DNA of 64,000 nt, taken from positions 2,976,001 to 3,040,000 of the forward strand of contig NZ_CP107869.1 in NCBI RefSeq assembly GCF_036013645.1, read 5' to 3'. The notes under the pieces were generated by a model. That model was not told where the DNA came from. It did not search any database and saw nothing but the letters and a program-made list of their open reading frames with translations. Below, piece after piece: positions 1 to 8,478 of the stretch. Origin of the DNA: Streptomyces sp. NBC_00490. GTDB lineage: Bacteria > Actinomycetota > Actinomycetes > Streptomycetales > Streptomycetaceae. Numbering within the stretch: position 1 is the first letter of the stretch; the number at the start of each line of letters is the position of its first letter. The translations under genes were made by a program, and so were the position numbers.

Positions 1-186
1 GGGCTGACCCACTCGATCACGCCCGGGACCATGTACCTCCTGGACGGACACGAGCGGCACACGCTGCGCGTCAAGGAGGACTTCCGCTGCCTGTGCGTGT
101 TCAACCCGCCCGTCACCGGCCGGGAGGACCACGACGAGAACGGCGTCTACCCGCTGCTCACCGAACCCGAATCCGAGGAGGTGTGA
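1..186 (+). CDS. ectC: L-ectoine synthase, C-terminal part (partial)
   Basis: This is the 3' end of a gene that enters from the left edge; 61 codons remain before TGA. The readable tail contains [15 protein letters not shown] and [10 protein letters not shown], the conserved C-terminal cupin segment of ectoine synthase, which cyclises N-gamma-acetyl-diaminobutyrate to ectoine in the cytoplasm. The next gene, 8 bases downstream on the same strand, is ectoine hydroxylase, the usual order in actinomycete ectABCD clusters. Family assignment is secure from the motif plus the neighbour; nothing can be said about its start or promoter. Confidence 0.93.
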   Translation, partial: GLTHSITPGTMYLLDGHERHTLRVKEDFRCLCVFNPPVTGREDHDENGVYPLLTEPESEEV

Positions 187-194
187 CCGCACCC

Positions 195-1085
195 ATGACC
201 ACCACCGTCACCGATCTCTATCCCAGCCGCGGCGCCACCGAGGTGTCGACGCCCCGCAAGGACCCGGTCGTCTGGTCGGCCCCCGGCGCGCCGGGACCGA
301 TCGCCACGGGCGAGCTGGAGGCGTTCGAGCGCGACGGCTTCCTCGCCGTCGACCAGATCATCGGCCCCGACGAAGTCCCCGTCTACCAGCGCGAGTTGGA
401 GCGGCTCGTCACCGACCCGGACATCCGCGCGGACGAGCGCTCGATCATCGAGCCGAAGTCCAAGGAGATCCGCTCGGTCTTCGAGGTGCACAAGATCAGC
501 GAGGTGTTCGCGAATCTGGTGCGCGACGAGCGGGTCGTGGGCCGGGCCCGGCAGATCCTCGGCTCGGACGTGTACGTCCACCAGTCGCGGATCAACGTCA
601 AGCCCGGATTCGGTGCCTCCGGCTTCTACTGGCACTCGGACTTCGAGACCTGGCACGCCGAGGACGGGCTGCCGAACATGCGGACGGTGTCCGTCTCCAT
701 CGCCCTGACGGAGAACTACGACACCAACGGCGGGCTCATGATCATGCCGGGCTCGCACCGTACGTTCCTCGGCTGCGCGGGGGCCACGCCGAAGGACAAC
801 TACAAGGAGTCGCTGCAGATGCAGGACGCGGGCACGCCCTCGGACGAGGCGCTCACCGCGATGGCCGGTGAGTACGGCATCAAGCTGTTCACCGGCAAGG
901 CCGGTTCGGCGACCTGGTTCGACTGCAACTGCATGCACGGGTCCGGCGACAACATCACGCCGTTCCCGCGCAGCAACGTGTTCATCGTGTTCAACAGTGT
1001 GGAGAACGCGGCCGTGGAGCCGTTCGCGGCACCGATCCGCCGGCCCGAGTTCATCGGCGCGCGGGACTTCACTCCCGTCCGCTGA
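195..1085 (+). CDS. ectD: Ectoine hydroxylase (Fe(II)/2-oxoglutarate dioxygenase)
   Basis: Converts ectoine to 5-hydroxyectoine, a cytoplasmic osmo- and thermoprotectant. The 296-residue product has the usual family length. The iron ligands are visible as His147-x-Asp149 in FYWHSDFETWHAEDG and the distal His248 in CNCMHGSGDN; the EctD signature between residues 144 and 160 is intact. I chose ATG 195 (MTTTVTDLYPSR, the normal EctD N-terminus). An in-frame GTG at 183 is possible, but the GAGGAGG ribosome-binding sequence around 175-181 would be too close to it. It follows ectC by 8 bases and is probably cotranscribed and osmotically induced. Confidence 0.96.
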   Translation: MTTTVTDLYPSRGATEVSTPRKDPVVWSAPGAPGPIATGELEAFERDGFLAVDQIIGPDEVPVYQRELERLVTDPDIRADERSIIEPKSKEIRSVFEVHKISEVFANLVRDERVVGRARQILGSDVYVHQSRINVKPGFGASGFYWHSDFETWHAEDGLPNMRTVSVSIALTENYDTNGGLMIMPGSHRTFLGCAGATPKDNYKESLQMQDAGTPSDEALTAMAGEYGIKLFTGKAGSATWFDCNCMHGSGDNITPFPRSNVFIVFNSVENAAVEPFAAPIRRPEFIGARDFTPVR

Positions 1086-1110
1086 GCACCGGGCACTCCG
1101 TCCGGCCTTT

Positions 1111-1152
1111 CGACGCCCCCGCCGTAGCACGTCTTGCGGTCGGGGGCTTCGA
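1111..1152. terminator. Bidirectional hairpin terminator between ectD and the zinc-finger regulator gene
   Basis: Seven-base arms GCCCCCG (1115-1121) and CGGGGGC (1141-1147), extended by CCG/CGG with one bulge, lie between the convergent stops at 1085 and 1174. No clear U tract follows. Confidence 0.55.
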
Positions 1153-1173
1153 AGGTTCCGCGAAGAAGACCGC

Positions 1174-2175
1174 TCAGAGCCAGGCCAGCCGGGACGCCCG
1201 GTCCAGTACGTTCCGGGCGGCATCCTCGTCGCCCGAGGTGCCGCGCGGTACCTCGTCGGGGGTGTGGCGGCCGCCCACCAGCAGGCAGAAGTCGACGGGA
1301 TCCAGGGTGAGTTCGGCCCGTACGGGATCGTCCTGCGAACCCAGTACCCACTGCTCGCCGCCGGTGACCGAGAACAGCACCGGCGCGGCGTCCCGGCCCA
1401 GGGCCAGGCCGAGGATGCGGACGGCCAGACGGACCAGTTGCCACAGGTGCGCCTCGGGCGGCGGCGGGACGGCGAGTCCGAGGGCGCGGCCGATGTCGTC
1501 GGTGTGGATCCATGCTTCGAAGGCGCGCACCACGTAGTGGTCGGCGACCGGCAGCCGTACGCCCGTCAACGTCACCGCGCGGGCGGCCGGTTCGGGATCG
1601 AGGGCCTCGGGCGCGGTGAGCAGGTCGTCCGCCTGCGCCGCCCAGTCCGCGACGGTCTCCTCGGGCGTACGGCCGTACTCGTGGGCGATGACCTCGGCGG
1701 TCCGCGCGTTCCAGGCCTCCCCCCAGTGGGTGTCGGGCGGGATCCGGGAGAGCGGCAGACGGGTGCCCAGGCCGAGCAGCCGCGCCAGGTGCTCGTCGGC
1801 GGCGAGGAGATGGGCGAGGGTCGCGTGCACGTCCCAGTCGTGCACGACCGGGGTGGACCAGCGGCCCTCGATCTCGGGCAGCAGCGCCTTGAGGCCGGTT
1901 ACCGCCGCGGCGTACGGGGCGGCGTGCGGCGCGACCAGGGGTGCGGCGGGGCGGGTGCGCAGGGCGCCGGAGAGGATGCCGGCGGCAGGGCGGTCCGGGC
2001 CGTTCGACGCGGGGCCGTCGAGGAGTCGTACCGTCTCGCGCAGCCGCTGCGCCTCCGCCGCGCAGCTCTCGCACTCGGCCAGGTGCAGCGGGACCGTTCT
2101 GCGGTCGGCCGGGTCCAGGGCCCCGAAGGCCCAGGCGGCCAGCAGGTCGCGTACGCCGTCGTGTTCGGTGGTCAC
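1174..2175 (-). CDS. Zinc-finger anti-sigma-like protein fused to a mycothiol-dependent maleylpyruvate isomerase-like domain
   Basis: The 333-residue product starts with a short anti-sigma zinc-binding helix (His31-x3-Cys35-x2-Cys38 in LHLAECESC). It continues into a DinB/MDMPI-type domain from about residue 90, with HDWDVHATLAHLLAADEHL and WIHTDDIGRALG carrying family-type histidines. It lies 34 bases downstream of an ECF sigma gene on the same strand, so the N-terminus probably binds that sigma factor. Whether the isomerase-like domain is catalytic (mycothiol or metal dependent) or a sensor cannot be told from sequence. No transmembrane segment is seen, so the regulator would be soluble. 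Confidence 0.75.
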   Translation of the reverse strand: MTTEHDGVRDLLAAWAFGALDPADRRTVPLHLAECESCAAEAQRLRETVRLLDGPASNGPDRPAAGILSGALRTRPAAPLVAPHAAPYAAAVTGLKALLPEIEGRWSTPVVHDWDVHATLAHLLAADEHLARLLGLGTRLPLSRIPPDTHWGEAWNARTAEVIAHEYGRTPEETVADWAAQADDLLTAPEALDPEPAARAVTLTGVRLPVADHYVVRAFEAWIHTDDIGRALGLAVPPPPEAHLWQLVRLAVRILGLALGRDAAPVLFSVTGGEQWVLGSQDDPVRAELTLDPVDFCLLVGGRHTPDEVPRGTSGDEDAARNVLDRASRLAWL

Positions 2176-2209
2176 CGGACGCCCCCCTTTCGCGCGAGGT
2201 CTCCTGCCA

Positions 2210-2827
2210 TCATGCGCCTCTTTCCAGCGCTGGATCGGGCGGGTCCGCCAAAGAGTCGGCCAAGGTACGTAACGCCGTGCGCAGCCGTGTCTTGGCCGTC
2301 CCTTCGGGGATGCCGAGTTCGACCGCGGCCTGCCGGTAGCTGCGGCCCCCGAAGTAGGCCAGGTGCACCACCTCCCGCTGGGTCTGCGGGAGTTCGGCGA
2401 GGGCGGAGTGGAGCAGGAGGGCGCGTTCCCGGTCGACGACCGTCTCGTCGGGGCCGGGACCGGGCTCGGGGATGGCCTGGAGCGCCAGGTCGTCGGCGCC
2501 GACTGCCTTGCGGTGCCGGGCCTCGCCTCGCACCCAGTCCACGGCCCGCCGGTGGGCGAGCATGGAGAGCCAGGTGCGCAGGGTGCCGCGGTCCGCGTCG
2601 AAGGCGTACGGCCTGCTCCACAGGTGGGTGAAGACCTCCTGCGCCACGTCCTCGGCGGCGCCCGGGCTGCGGGTGACCCGTACGGCGACCCGCCGGACCA
2701 GGCCGCCGTACGCCTCGTACGCCTCGGTCAGCGCGGACTCGTCGCCGTACACCAGCCGCCTGTGCAGCTCCTTGTCGACGGGAGGCCGCACGGACGTGTC
2801 GCCCGCGTTTTCCACCGGCACCACCAC
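2210..2827 (-). CDS. ECF-type RNA polymerase sigma factor
   Basis: The 205-residue protein has the two-domain ECF layout. Region 2 lies around residues 25-95 (DVAQEVFTHLWSRPYAFD, TLRTWLSMLAHRRAVDWVR) and region 4 around 140-195 (LAELPQTQREVVHLAYFGG, YRQAAVELGIPEGTAKTRL), the latter being a DNA-binding helix-turn-helix. It directs core polymerase to a small regulon, normally including its own operon. It is followed after 34 bases by the zinc-finger regulator, the classic sigma/anti-sigma order. The stimulus is unknown; a redox or thiol signal would fit the zinc-finger partner but is inference. Confidence 0.9.
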   Translation of the reverse strand: MVVPVENAGDTSVRPPVDKELHRRLVYGDESALTEAYEAYGGLVRRVAVRVTRSPGAAEDVAQEVFTHLWSRPYAFDADRGTLRTWLSMLAHRRAVDWVRGEARHRKAVGADDLALQAIPEPGPGPDETVVDRERALLLHSALAELPQTQREVVHLAYFGGRSYRQAAVELGIPEGTAKTRLRTALRTLADSLADPPDPALERGA

Positions 2828-2913
2828 CCCTGGTGCCTTTCCTAGCGTCCTCGCCGGGCCCGCGCCAGCGGTTCACGACAACGGGCCATGGCCAATGGTT
2901 CGCGCGCCGTAGG

Positions 2914-3966
2914 TCAGACGGACAGGGCGTCCAGAAGGCGGTCGACGTCCGCGGTGGTGTTGTAGAGATGGAAGGCGGCGCGCAGATTGCCCGCGCGGTC
3001 GGAGACCTCGATGCCCGCCGCGCTCAACGCGGGCTGTCGCGCGCCGAGTCCGGGGACGGAGACGATCGCCGAGCCGGGGGCCGGCACCGGTTCGTGGCCG
3101 AGGGCGGCGAGGCCCGCGCGGAAGCGGTCGGCCAGGGAGAGGTCGTGGGCGTGGATGGCGGCCACGTCGAGTTCCTCGATCAGGGAGAGGGAGGCGCGCA
3201 GGCCGGCGTAGCTGAACAGGGCGGGGCTGATGTCGAACCGGCGGGCGGAGTGGGCGAGTTCGGCGATCGGACCGTAGCAGCTGTTCCAGGGGATCTCGCC
3301 CGCCACCCAGCCGGCCAACAGGGGGGTCAGGGCGCCGAAGTCCTCCGGGACCACCAGGAAGGCGGCGCCGTGCGGACCGAGCAGCCACTTGAAGCCGGTG
3401 GAGACGGTGTAGTCGTACTCGGTCGCGTCCATGGCCAGCCATCCGGCGGCCTGGGAGAAGTCGACGTAGGTCCGGGCCCCGTGCGCCCGGGCGGCCTCGC
3501 GCAGCGCGGGCAGATCCGCGACACGGCCGTCGGCGGACTGGGCGGCGCTGACCGCGACGAGGGCGGTCTCCGGACGGACCGACTCGGCGAGCCGCTCCAG
3601 GGGGACGATGCGGACCTTGAGGTCGCCCCGGGCGTGGAAGGGGTTCACGACGGACGTGAAGTCGTCCTCCGCGGTGAGGACTTCGGCGCCCGCGGGAAGC
3701 GAGGCCGCGACCAGTCCGGAGTAGGTGGAGACGGAGGCGCCGGCCGCCACCCGGTGCGCCGGCACCGCGGCCAGCCGGGCGAAGGCCGCGCGGGCCGCCT
3801 CCACGTCCTCGAACAGCGGGTCCAGCGGCCTGCCCTCGGCGCGGATCCTCGTGGCCTCCGTCAGGGCGGTCACGGTGCGGGCGGGGAGCATACCGCTGGA
3901 CGCGGTGTTCAGATAGGTGTTCTTCGGGGCGAACTCGGAACGGACGAGGCTCTCGAAGGTCTCCAT
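2914..3966 (-). CDS. Class V aminotransferase-fold PLP-dependent enzyme
   Basis: The 350-residue protein has the cysteine-desulfurase/aminotransferase class V fold. The N-terminal substrate loop is YLNTASSGMLP, the cofactor-ring Asp169 is in TYVDFSQAAGW, and the Schiff-base lysine is Lys193 in STGFKWLLGPHG. The family includes desulfurases, kynureninase-like and isopenicillin-epimerase-like enzymes; the substrate here cannot be assigned. A lone C-S lyase-type cysteine is not evident, so I do not call it a desulfurase. It sits in a leftward run, 97 bases downstream of the FrnE-like gene, with a palindrome at 4018-4034 in the gap. No strong ribosome-binding site precedes the ATG. Confidence 0.82.
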   Translation of the reverse strand: METFESLVRSEFAPKNTYLNTASSGMLPARTVTALTEATRIRAEGRPLDPLFEDVEAARAAFARLAAVPAHRVAAGASVSTYSGLVAASLPAGAEVLTAEDDFTSVVNPFHARGDLKVRIVPLERLAESVRPETALVAVSAAQSADGRVADLPALREAARAHGARTYVDFSQAAGWLAMDATEYDYTVSTGFKWLLGPHGAAFLVVPEDFGALTPLLAGWVAGEIPWNSCYGPIAELAHSARRFDISPALFSYAGLRASLSLIEELDVAAIHAHDLSLADRFRAGLAALGHEPVPAPGSAIVSVPGLGARQPALSAAGIEVSDRAGNLRAAFHLYNTTADVDRLLDALSV

Positions 3967-4017
3967 GCGTCCACTGTGGAGCCGCTCGAAGCATTAGTCC
4001 ATTGCGATTTTTTACGT

Positions 4018-4034
4018 GGTTCCCCTAAGGAACC
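4018..4034. promoter_or_regulatory. Short perfect palindrome upstream of the class V aminotransferase gene
   Basis: GGTTCC and GGAACC are separated by five bases in the 97-bp gap between the FrnE-like gene and the leftward PLP-enzyme gene. There is no downstream U tract in the leftward direction, so an operator is at least as likely as a terminator. Confidence 0.3.
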
Positions 4035-4063
4035 CTTATGGGTCCCTCCCGACCTGCGCCGTC

Positions 4064-4780
4064 TCAGTGCTGCGGCACCGCGCATCCGTCGGGGCCGCAG
4101 GCCTCCGCGCCGTGGTCCTCGATCAGTGTCAGCGGCGGGCGCTCGCCCCAAGCCTGGGTCAGCGCCTGGGTGAAGACCTCGGCGGGCTGGGCGCCGGAGA
4201 TGCCGTACTTGCGGTCGAGGACGAAGAACGGCACGCCGTTCGCGCCGAGTTCGGCGGCCTCGCGCTCATCCGCGCGGACGTCGTCGGCATAGGCGGTGGG
4301 GTCGGCGAGGACCGCGCGGGCGTCGTCCGCGTCCAGGCCCGCGGCGACGGCCAGCTCCACGAGCCGCTCCTCGCCCTCGGAGAAGACGGACCGCTCCTCG
4401 GCGAAGTTGGCCCGGTAGAGCAGCTGGACGAGCTCGTCCTGCCGGCCCCGCGCCTTGGCGAGGTGGAGCAGGCGGTGCATGTCGAAGGTGTTGCCGTGGT
4501 CGCGGTCCCGGGTGCGGTACTCCAGGCCCTCCGCGGCGGCCTGCGTGCCGAGGTTCTCCTCGCCGGCCTGGGCCTGCGCCGCGCTCATGCCGTACTTCTT
4601 GGTCAGCATGCTGATCACCGGCTGGACGTCGCCCTTGGCGCGGTTCGGGTCCAGCTCGAAGGAGCGGTGGACCACCTCGACCTGGTCACGGTGCGGGAAG
4701 GCCTCGAGCGCCTTCTCGAAGCGGGCCTTGCCCACGTAGCACCAGGGGCAGGCGATGTCGCTCCAGATCTCGACGCGCAT
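4064..4780 (-). CDS. FrnE-type DsbA family oxidoreductase
   Basis: The product is 238 residues, a thioredoxin-fold protein with an inserted helical domain. The redox motif Cys-Pro-Trp-Cys is at residues 11-14 (DIACPWCYVGK) and the cis-proline loop is GANGVPFFVLDRKYGISGAQ near the C-terminus; both are typical of the FrnE/2-hydroxychromene-isomerase-like branch. No signal peptide is present, so it is a cytoplasmic thiol-disulfide oxidoreductase rather than a secreted DsbA. Start at 4780 rather than further upstream: MRVEIWSDIACPW is the canonical N-terminus and a GGAAAG-type ribosome site precedes it. A C-terminal ACGPDGC adds a second cysteine pair. Confidence 0.9.
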   Translation of the reverse strand: MRVEIWSDIACPWCYVGKARFEKALEAFPHRDQVEVVHRSFELDPNRAKGDVQPVISMLTKKYGMSAAQAQAGEENLGTQAAAEGLEYRTRDRDHGNTFDMHRLLHLAKARGRQDELVQLLYRANFAEERSVFSEGEERLVELAVAAGLDADDARAVLADPTAYADDVRADEREAAELGANGVPFFVLDRKYGISGAQPAEVFTQALTQAWGERPPLTLIEDHGAEACGPDGCAVPQH

Positions 4781-4856
4781 GTCTTCGGCTCTTTCCAGGT
4801 CGCACGGGGTACGGAGACGGCCTCCGATTAATCGGTGAACGTTCAAGGAGTGGGGT

Positions 4857-5351
4857 TCATTCCCCGGTCAGCGCCAGGGTCATGCGCAGATGGTGGTGCC
4901 CCGGTTCGACGGGGTGACGGGTCCAGCCCTGGCGTGCGTAGAAGGCCTGGGCGCGCGCGTTGTCCACATGCACCGCCAGCGCGGCGGTCCGTTTGCCGTC
5001 GGCCCGCCACTGCTCGACGCACGCCGCGTGCAGGGCGGTGCCGAGGCCGGAGCGCCACCGGTCGGGGTCGACGTGGAACTGGAAGAGCTCGACCGTCTCC
5101 GCCGGGGCTCCCTCGGAGGTACGGAAGGAGGCGAGCGCGACGACGCGCCCGTCGTCCACCAGGCACAGGACATGGCCGTCGGGCCGGGCGATGGCGCCCT
5201 GCCAGGCGGCGAGCCAGTCGGTGCCGTCGTCCGGGACGCCGTCGGGGTAGTACGTGGCCCGGGCGCGCGCGTGGAGCGCGGCGACCACCTCCGCCTCGGC
5301 GGGTACGGCGGTCCGGATCACCCTGGCTCCCAGGGCCCTGTCATGGATCAT
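4857..5351 (-). CDS. GNAT family N-acetyltransferase
   Basis: The 164-residue single-domain GNAT protein has motif A around VDPDRWRSGLGTALHAACVE and motif B at VHVDNARAQAFYARQGW, together forming the acetyl-CoA site. The acceptor is unknown. Its ATG at 5351 overlaps the TGA of the upstream GlxA-type regulator gene by four bases, so the two are translationally coupled. A much longer in-frame reading extends upstream, but it only shadows the regulator gene. Confidence 0.87.
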   Translation of the reverse strand: MIHDRALGARVIRTAVPAEAEVVAALHARARATYYPDGVPDDGTDWLAAWQGAIARPDGHVLCLVDDGRVVALASFRTSEGAPAETVELFQFHVDPDRWRSGLGTALHAACVEQWRADGKRTAALAVHVDNARAQAFYARQGWTRHPVEPGHHHLRMTLALTGE

Positions 5352-6337
5352 GCAACGGAGGACGTGACCTCGGTCGGCCCGGTTCCCAGGCGGGTGTACT
5401 GGGCCCGGTAGGCGCTCGGTGTCAGACCGGTGCGGCGCACCAGGTGGGCGCGGAGGGAGTCGGCGGTGCCGAGGCCGCAGGAGCGGGCCACCTGGTCCAT
5501 GGGGAGGGCGGTCGTCTCCAGGAGTTCCTTGGCGCGCTCGATGCGCTGGTGCAGGAGCCACTGGAGGGGGCTGACGCCGCTCTCCGCGTGGAAGCGGCGG
5601 GTGAGGGTGCGCACCGAGACACCGGCGTGACGGGCGAGGTCGGTGAGGGTGAGGGGCCTGTCGAGGTGGCGCATGGCCCAGCCCCGGGTGTCGGCGCAGG
5701 CCGTGCCGCGTTCGGGGGGCAGCGGGGTCTGGGTGAACTGGGTCTGGCCGCCCGGCCGTACCGGGGCGACCAGGGAGAGGCGGGCCACCTCGTTGGCGAC
5801 CGCGGCGCCGTAGTCGGTGCGGATCATGTGCAGGCACATGTCGATGCCGGCCGCGTAGCCGGAGGAGGTGAGGACCTGGCCGTCCTGTACGTACAGGACG
5901 TCGCCCTGGAGGTCCAGGGACGGGTAGCGGTCGCGCAGTTCGTCGGCCAGTTGCCAGTACGTGGTGGCGCTGCGGCCGTCCAGGAGGCCCGCCTCGGCCA
6001 GCACGAAGGCGCCGCTGCAGATGGAGGTCACGCGCTTGCCGGCCGCCGCCGCCTCGCGCACGGCGTGGATGGTGCGCGGGTCGGGGGCGTAGTGGTGGCC
6101 CGTCCCGGCCACCACCACCGTGTCGGCGCCCCCGACCGCGTCCAGGTCCCGGTCGATGTGGAGGGCGAGGCCGCCGGTGGTGGCGACGGGACCCGGGTCC
6201 GGGGTGCAGACCACGACCTCGTACCCCTGGCCGCCGTCCACCTCGACCTTCCCGAAGAGCATCTCGGGGATGGCCAGGTTGAACAGCGAGACCGGCGACG
6301 GCGCGATGACGACGACACGGTGCGGGGCGCGGGGCAT
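5348..6337 (-). CDS. GlxA family transcriptional regulator (DJ-1/PfpI domain plus AraC helix-turn-helix)
   Basis: The 329-residue protein has an N-terminal DJ-1/PfpI-like ligand domain (about 5-180; the CSGAFVLAEAGLLDG loop carries the nucleophile-elbow cysteine) and a C-terminal AraC double helix-turn-helix (about 225-315; LARHAGVSVRTLTRRFH and QVARSCGLGTADSLRAHL). Such proteins usually activate or repress neighbouring genes in response to small metabolites. It is divergent from an MFS exporter across 134 bases and coupled to a GNAT gene, so exporter and acetyltransferase are the likely targets. The ligand is unknown. Confidence 0.9.
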   Translation of the reverse strand: MPRAPHRVVVIAPSPVSLFNLAIPEMLFGKVEVDGGQGYEVVVCTPDPGPVATTGGLALHIDRDLDAVGGADTVVVAGTGHHYAPDPRTIHAVREAAAAGKRVTSICSGAFVLAEAGLLDGRSATTYWQLADELRDRYPSLDLQGDVLYVQDGQVLTSSGYAAGIDMCLHMIRTDYGAAVANEVARLSLVAPVRPGGQTQFTQTPLPPERGTACADTRGWAMRHLDRPLTLTDLARHAGVSVRTLTRRFHAESGVSPLQWLLHQRIERAKELLETTALPMDQVARSCGLGTADSLRAHLVRRTGLTPSAYRAQYTRLGTGPTEVTSSVA

Positions 6338-6471
6338 GGCCAGAACCTCCGGAGGTATGGCATTCAGGCCACTACTGTACGTCGGCGGAGATCCGCAGCA
6401 TGGAGGGCATGTCCGGTAATCACTTGGCCAGGAAACGTCGACTCACCGCTCCTTCCGGGGAGTCGCAGTCC

Positions 6472-7800
6472 ATGAGGACCTCTCCCGCCACCACCCTTGT
6501 CGCCGCGCTTCTCGGCTTCGCGCTGATCACCCTCGACGCGTCCGTGGTGAACGTGGCCCTCCCGGCCATCGGCTCGGCGCTCGGTGGCGAGATGGCGGGC
6601 CTGCAGTGGGTGGTGGACGCCTACACCCTCGCCTTCGCCGCGCTCATGCTGTCCACCGGCGCCTTCTCGGACCGGGCCGGGGCGAGCCGGGCGTACGCGA
6701 TCGGCATCCTGCTCTTCACCCTCGCCTCGGCGGCCTGCGGGCTGGCACCGGACCTGGCGGTGCTGATCGGCGCCCGGGCGGTGCAGGGCGTCGCGGCGGC
6801 CGTGGTGCTTCCGGCGTCGCTGGCCCTGGTACGGCAGGCGTATCCCGACGCCGCGCGCCGGGCGCGTGCGGTGGCCGCGTGGGCCGCGGGCGGTTCGGTG
6901 GCGGTCGCCCTGGGGCCGGTGGCGGGCGGTGCTCTGACGACGGCCTGGGACTGGCGGGGCATCTTCTTCATCAACCTGCCGCTGGGGGCGGTGGCGCTGG
7001 CGTTGCTGGTGCGGGCCCCTCGGTCGGAGCGGCGGCCGGCCCCTCTCGACCTGCCCGGGCAGCTGACGGCGATCGTGACCTTGACGGCGCTGACGTTCGC
7101 GGTGATCGAGGGCGGGGCGACCGGGCTGGTGGCGCTGGCGGTGGCGGTGGTGTCGGGCGTTCTCTTCGTGCGGGTCGAGGCGCGGCAGCCGCATCCGGTG
7201 GTGCCGCCGGGCCTGTTCCGTACCCGGGCCGTCTCCGTGGCGGTCGCGGCGGGGGTGGCGTGCAGTGTGGCCTTCTACGGGGTGGTGTTCGTCTTCTCCC
7301 TCTTCTTCCAGCAGGTCCAGGGGCGTTCGGCGCTGTACGCCGGGCTGCTGTTCCTGCCGATGTCGGGGCTGATCGCGGCGTCCAACGTGTCCGCGGGACG
7401 GCTGGCGGGGCGCTACGGGCCGAGGGTGCCGATCCTGATCGGCCAGGGCCTGGCGACGGCCGGTCTCCTGCTGCTGCTCGTGTGCGTCGACGAGGGGACC
7501 CCCGCGACCCTGGTGGCGGCCTTGCTCATCCCGCTGTCCGTCGGCTGCGCCCTGACGGTGCCGCCCCTGACGTCGCTGATGATGGAGGCGGTGCCGGCGG
7601 AGCGGGCCGGGCTGGCGGCCGGCGTCCTCAACTCCGCCCGCCAGACGGCGGGAGGGCTGGGGATCGCCGTGTTCGGGACGCTGGTCTCCCACGGGTTTAT
7701 CGAGGGGATGCGGCAGAGCCTCGGGATCGGTGCGGCCCTGTTCGCGGTGACCTGGCTGTTCAGCTTCCGTCTCTCAGGTCCTTCGGCCACTCGGGCCTGA
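6472..7800 (+). CDS. MFS drug exporter, DHA2-type
   Basis: The 442-residue integral membrane protein has many hydrophobic segments. Motif A-like SDRAGASRAY follows TM2 and a motif C-like ALGPVAGGALTTAWDWRGIF follows TM5, marking an antiporter of the drug:H+ DHA2 group. The substrate is unknown. I start at ATG 6472 because GGGGAG at 6457-6462 is well spaced and the protein then begins shortly before TM1; an ATG at 6400 would add 24 polar residues. It is divergent from the GlxA regulator. Its 3' end overlaps the opposing DUF1349 gene by 41 bases. Confidence 0.88.
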   Translation: MRTSPATTLVAALLGFALITLDASVVNVALPAIGSALGGEMAGLQWVVDAYTLAFAALMLSTGAFSDRAGASRAYAIGILLFTLASAACGLAPDLAVLIGARAVQGVAAAVVLPASLALVRQAYPDAARRARAVAAWAAGGSVAVALGPVAGGALTTAWDWRGIFFINLPLGAVALALLVRAPRSERRPAPLDLPGQLTAIVTLTALTFAVIEGGATGLVALAVAVVSGVLFVRVEARQPHPVVPPGLFRTRAVSVAVAAGVACSVAFYGVVFVFSLFFQQVQGRSALYAGLLFLPMSGLIAASNVSAGRLAGRYGPRVPILIGQGLATAGLLLLLVCVDEGTPATLVAALLIPLSVGCALTVPPLTSLMMEAVPAERAGLAAGVLNSARQTAGGLGIAVFGTLVSHGFIEGMRQSLGIGAALFAVTWLFSFRLSGPSATRA

Positions 7801-8368
7801 ACTCCAGGTGGTCGTACGTCACGACGCAGCCCTCCCCCATCGGGGACTGGGTCATGAAGCCGACGAGGGCGGCGTCGCTCTTCTTCTCGTCGTCGAGGGT
7901 GAACAGCCGGACGAATATCCAGCGTTCGCCGTCCCGGGAGGCGTGGAAGGCGAAGGCGCGGCCGGTGCGACTCACCCTGAGCCACACCGAACTTCCCTCC
8001 ACGGTGAAGGAGTTGGCGTCGTCGGAGTGCCCCCGGGTGACCACCGTGCAGATGGTGGCCACGTCCGGGGAGTACTCCAGACAGAGCTTCGCCCAGGCCC
8101 GGTCGCCGACATGGACGTAGAGCACACCCGCGTCGAAGGACGCGTTGAACCCCACGGTGACACGGGCGATGAGCTGAAAGTCCCCTTCGGGCGCCCCCAG
8201 CAGCCGCGGCGCGTCGGAGGCTGGGTCGAGCCCTTCGGCGGTCGGCGGCACAAACCGGTCCTGCCGCGGCCCGGCCCACCCACTGAGCACACCGTCCTCG
8301 TAGGACCAGTGCCCATCGGGGCCGTAAGTGCGGAGGCGGAAGGGCAGTTCGGGAAGCTCGATGTCCAT
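7760..8368 (-). CDS. DUF1349 domain protein (concanavalin-like fold)
   Basis: The 202-residue protein matches the DUF1349 pattern: an early aromatic/Gly-rich strand (WSYEDGVLSGWAGPRQDRF), DAGVLYVHVGDRAWAKLCLE, and SVWLRVSRTGRAFAFHASRDG ending in a beta-sandwich. The family has a laminarin/concanavalin A-like fold with no established enzymatic role. No signal peptide is visible, so it is probably cytoplasmic. Its C-terminal end is antisense to the last 41 bases of the exporter. Upstream is a copy of the dispersed intergenic repeat. Confidence 0.82.
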   Translation of the reverse strand: MDIELPELPFRLRTYGPDGHWSYEDGVLSGWAGPRQDRFVPPTAEGLDPASDAPRLLGAPEGDFQLIARVTVGFNASFDAGVLYVHVGDRAWAKLCLEYSPDVATICTVVTRGHSDDANSFTVEGSSVWLRVSRTGRAFAFHASRDGERWIFVRLFTLDDEKKSDAALVGFMTQSPMGEGCVVTYDHLEFRPEWPKDLRDGS

Positions 8369-8402
8369 CAGCCAACTATCTCAGGGTGGGTCGAGAAACC
8401 TA

Positions 8403-8446
8403 GGGGCGCGGGGAACTGCGCGACCAGCCACAACGAACCCGCAGCC
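8403..8446 (+). repeat. Dispersed intergenic repeat, copy 1
   Basis: Carries the 20-base core GGGGCGCGGGGAACTGCGCG followed by ACCAGCCACAACG. It lies between two leftward genes. The same core recurs at 12918, 26763, 31311 and 51089, always on the plus strand. Confidence 0.9.
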
Positions 8447-8478
8447 GCCACACAACCCCGCACCCCTACGGCGCGGCG

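Noticed and set aside
4018..4034. Intrinsic terminator for the FrnE-like gene
   Set aside because: The stem is only six bases and is not followed by a U tract in the direction of transcription; listed only as a possible operator.
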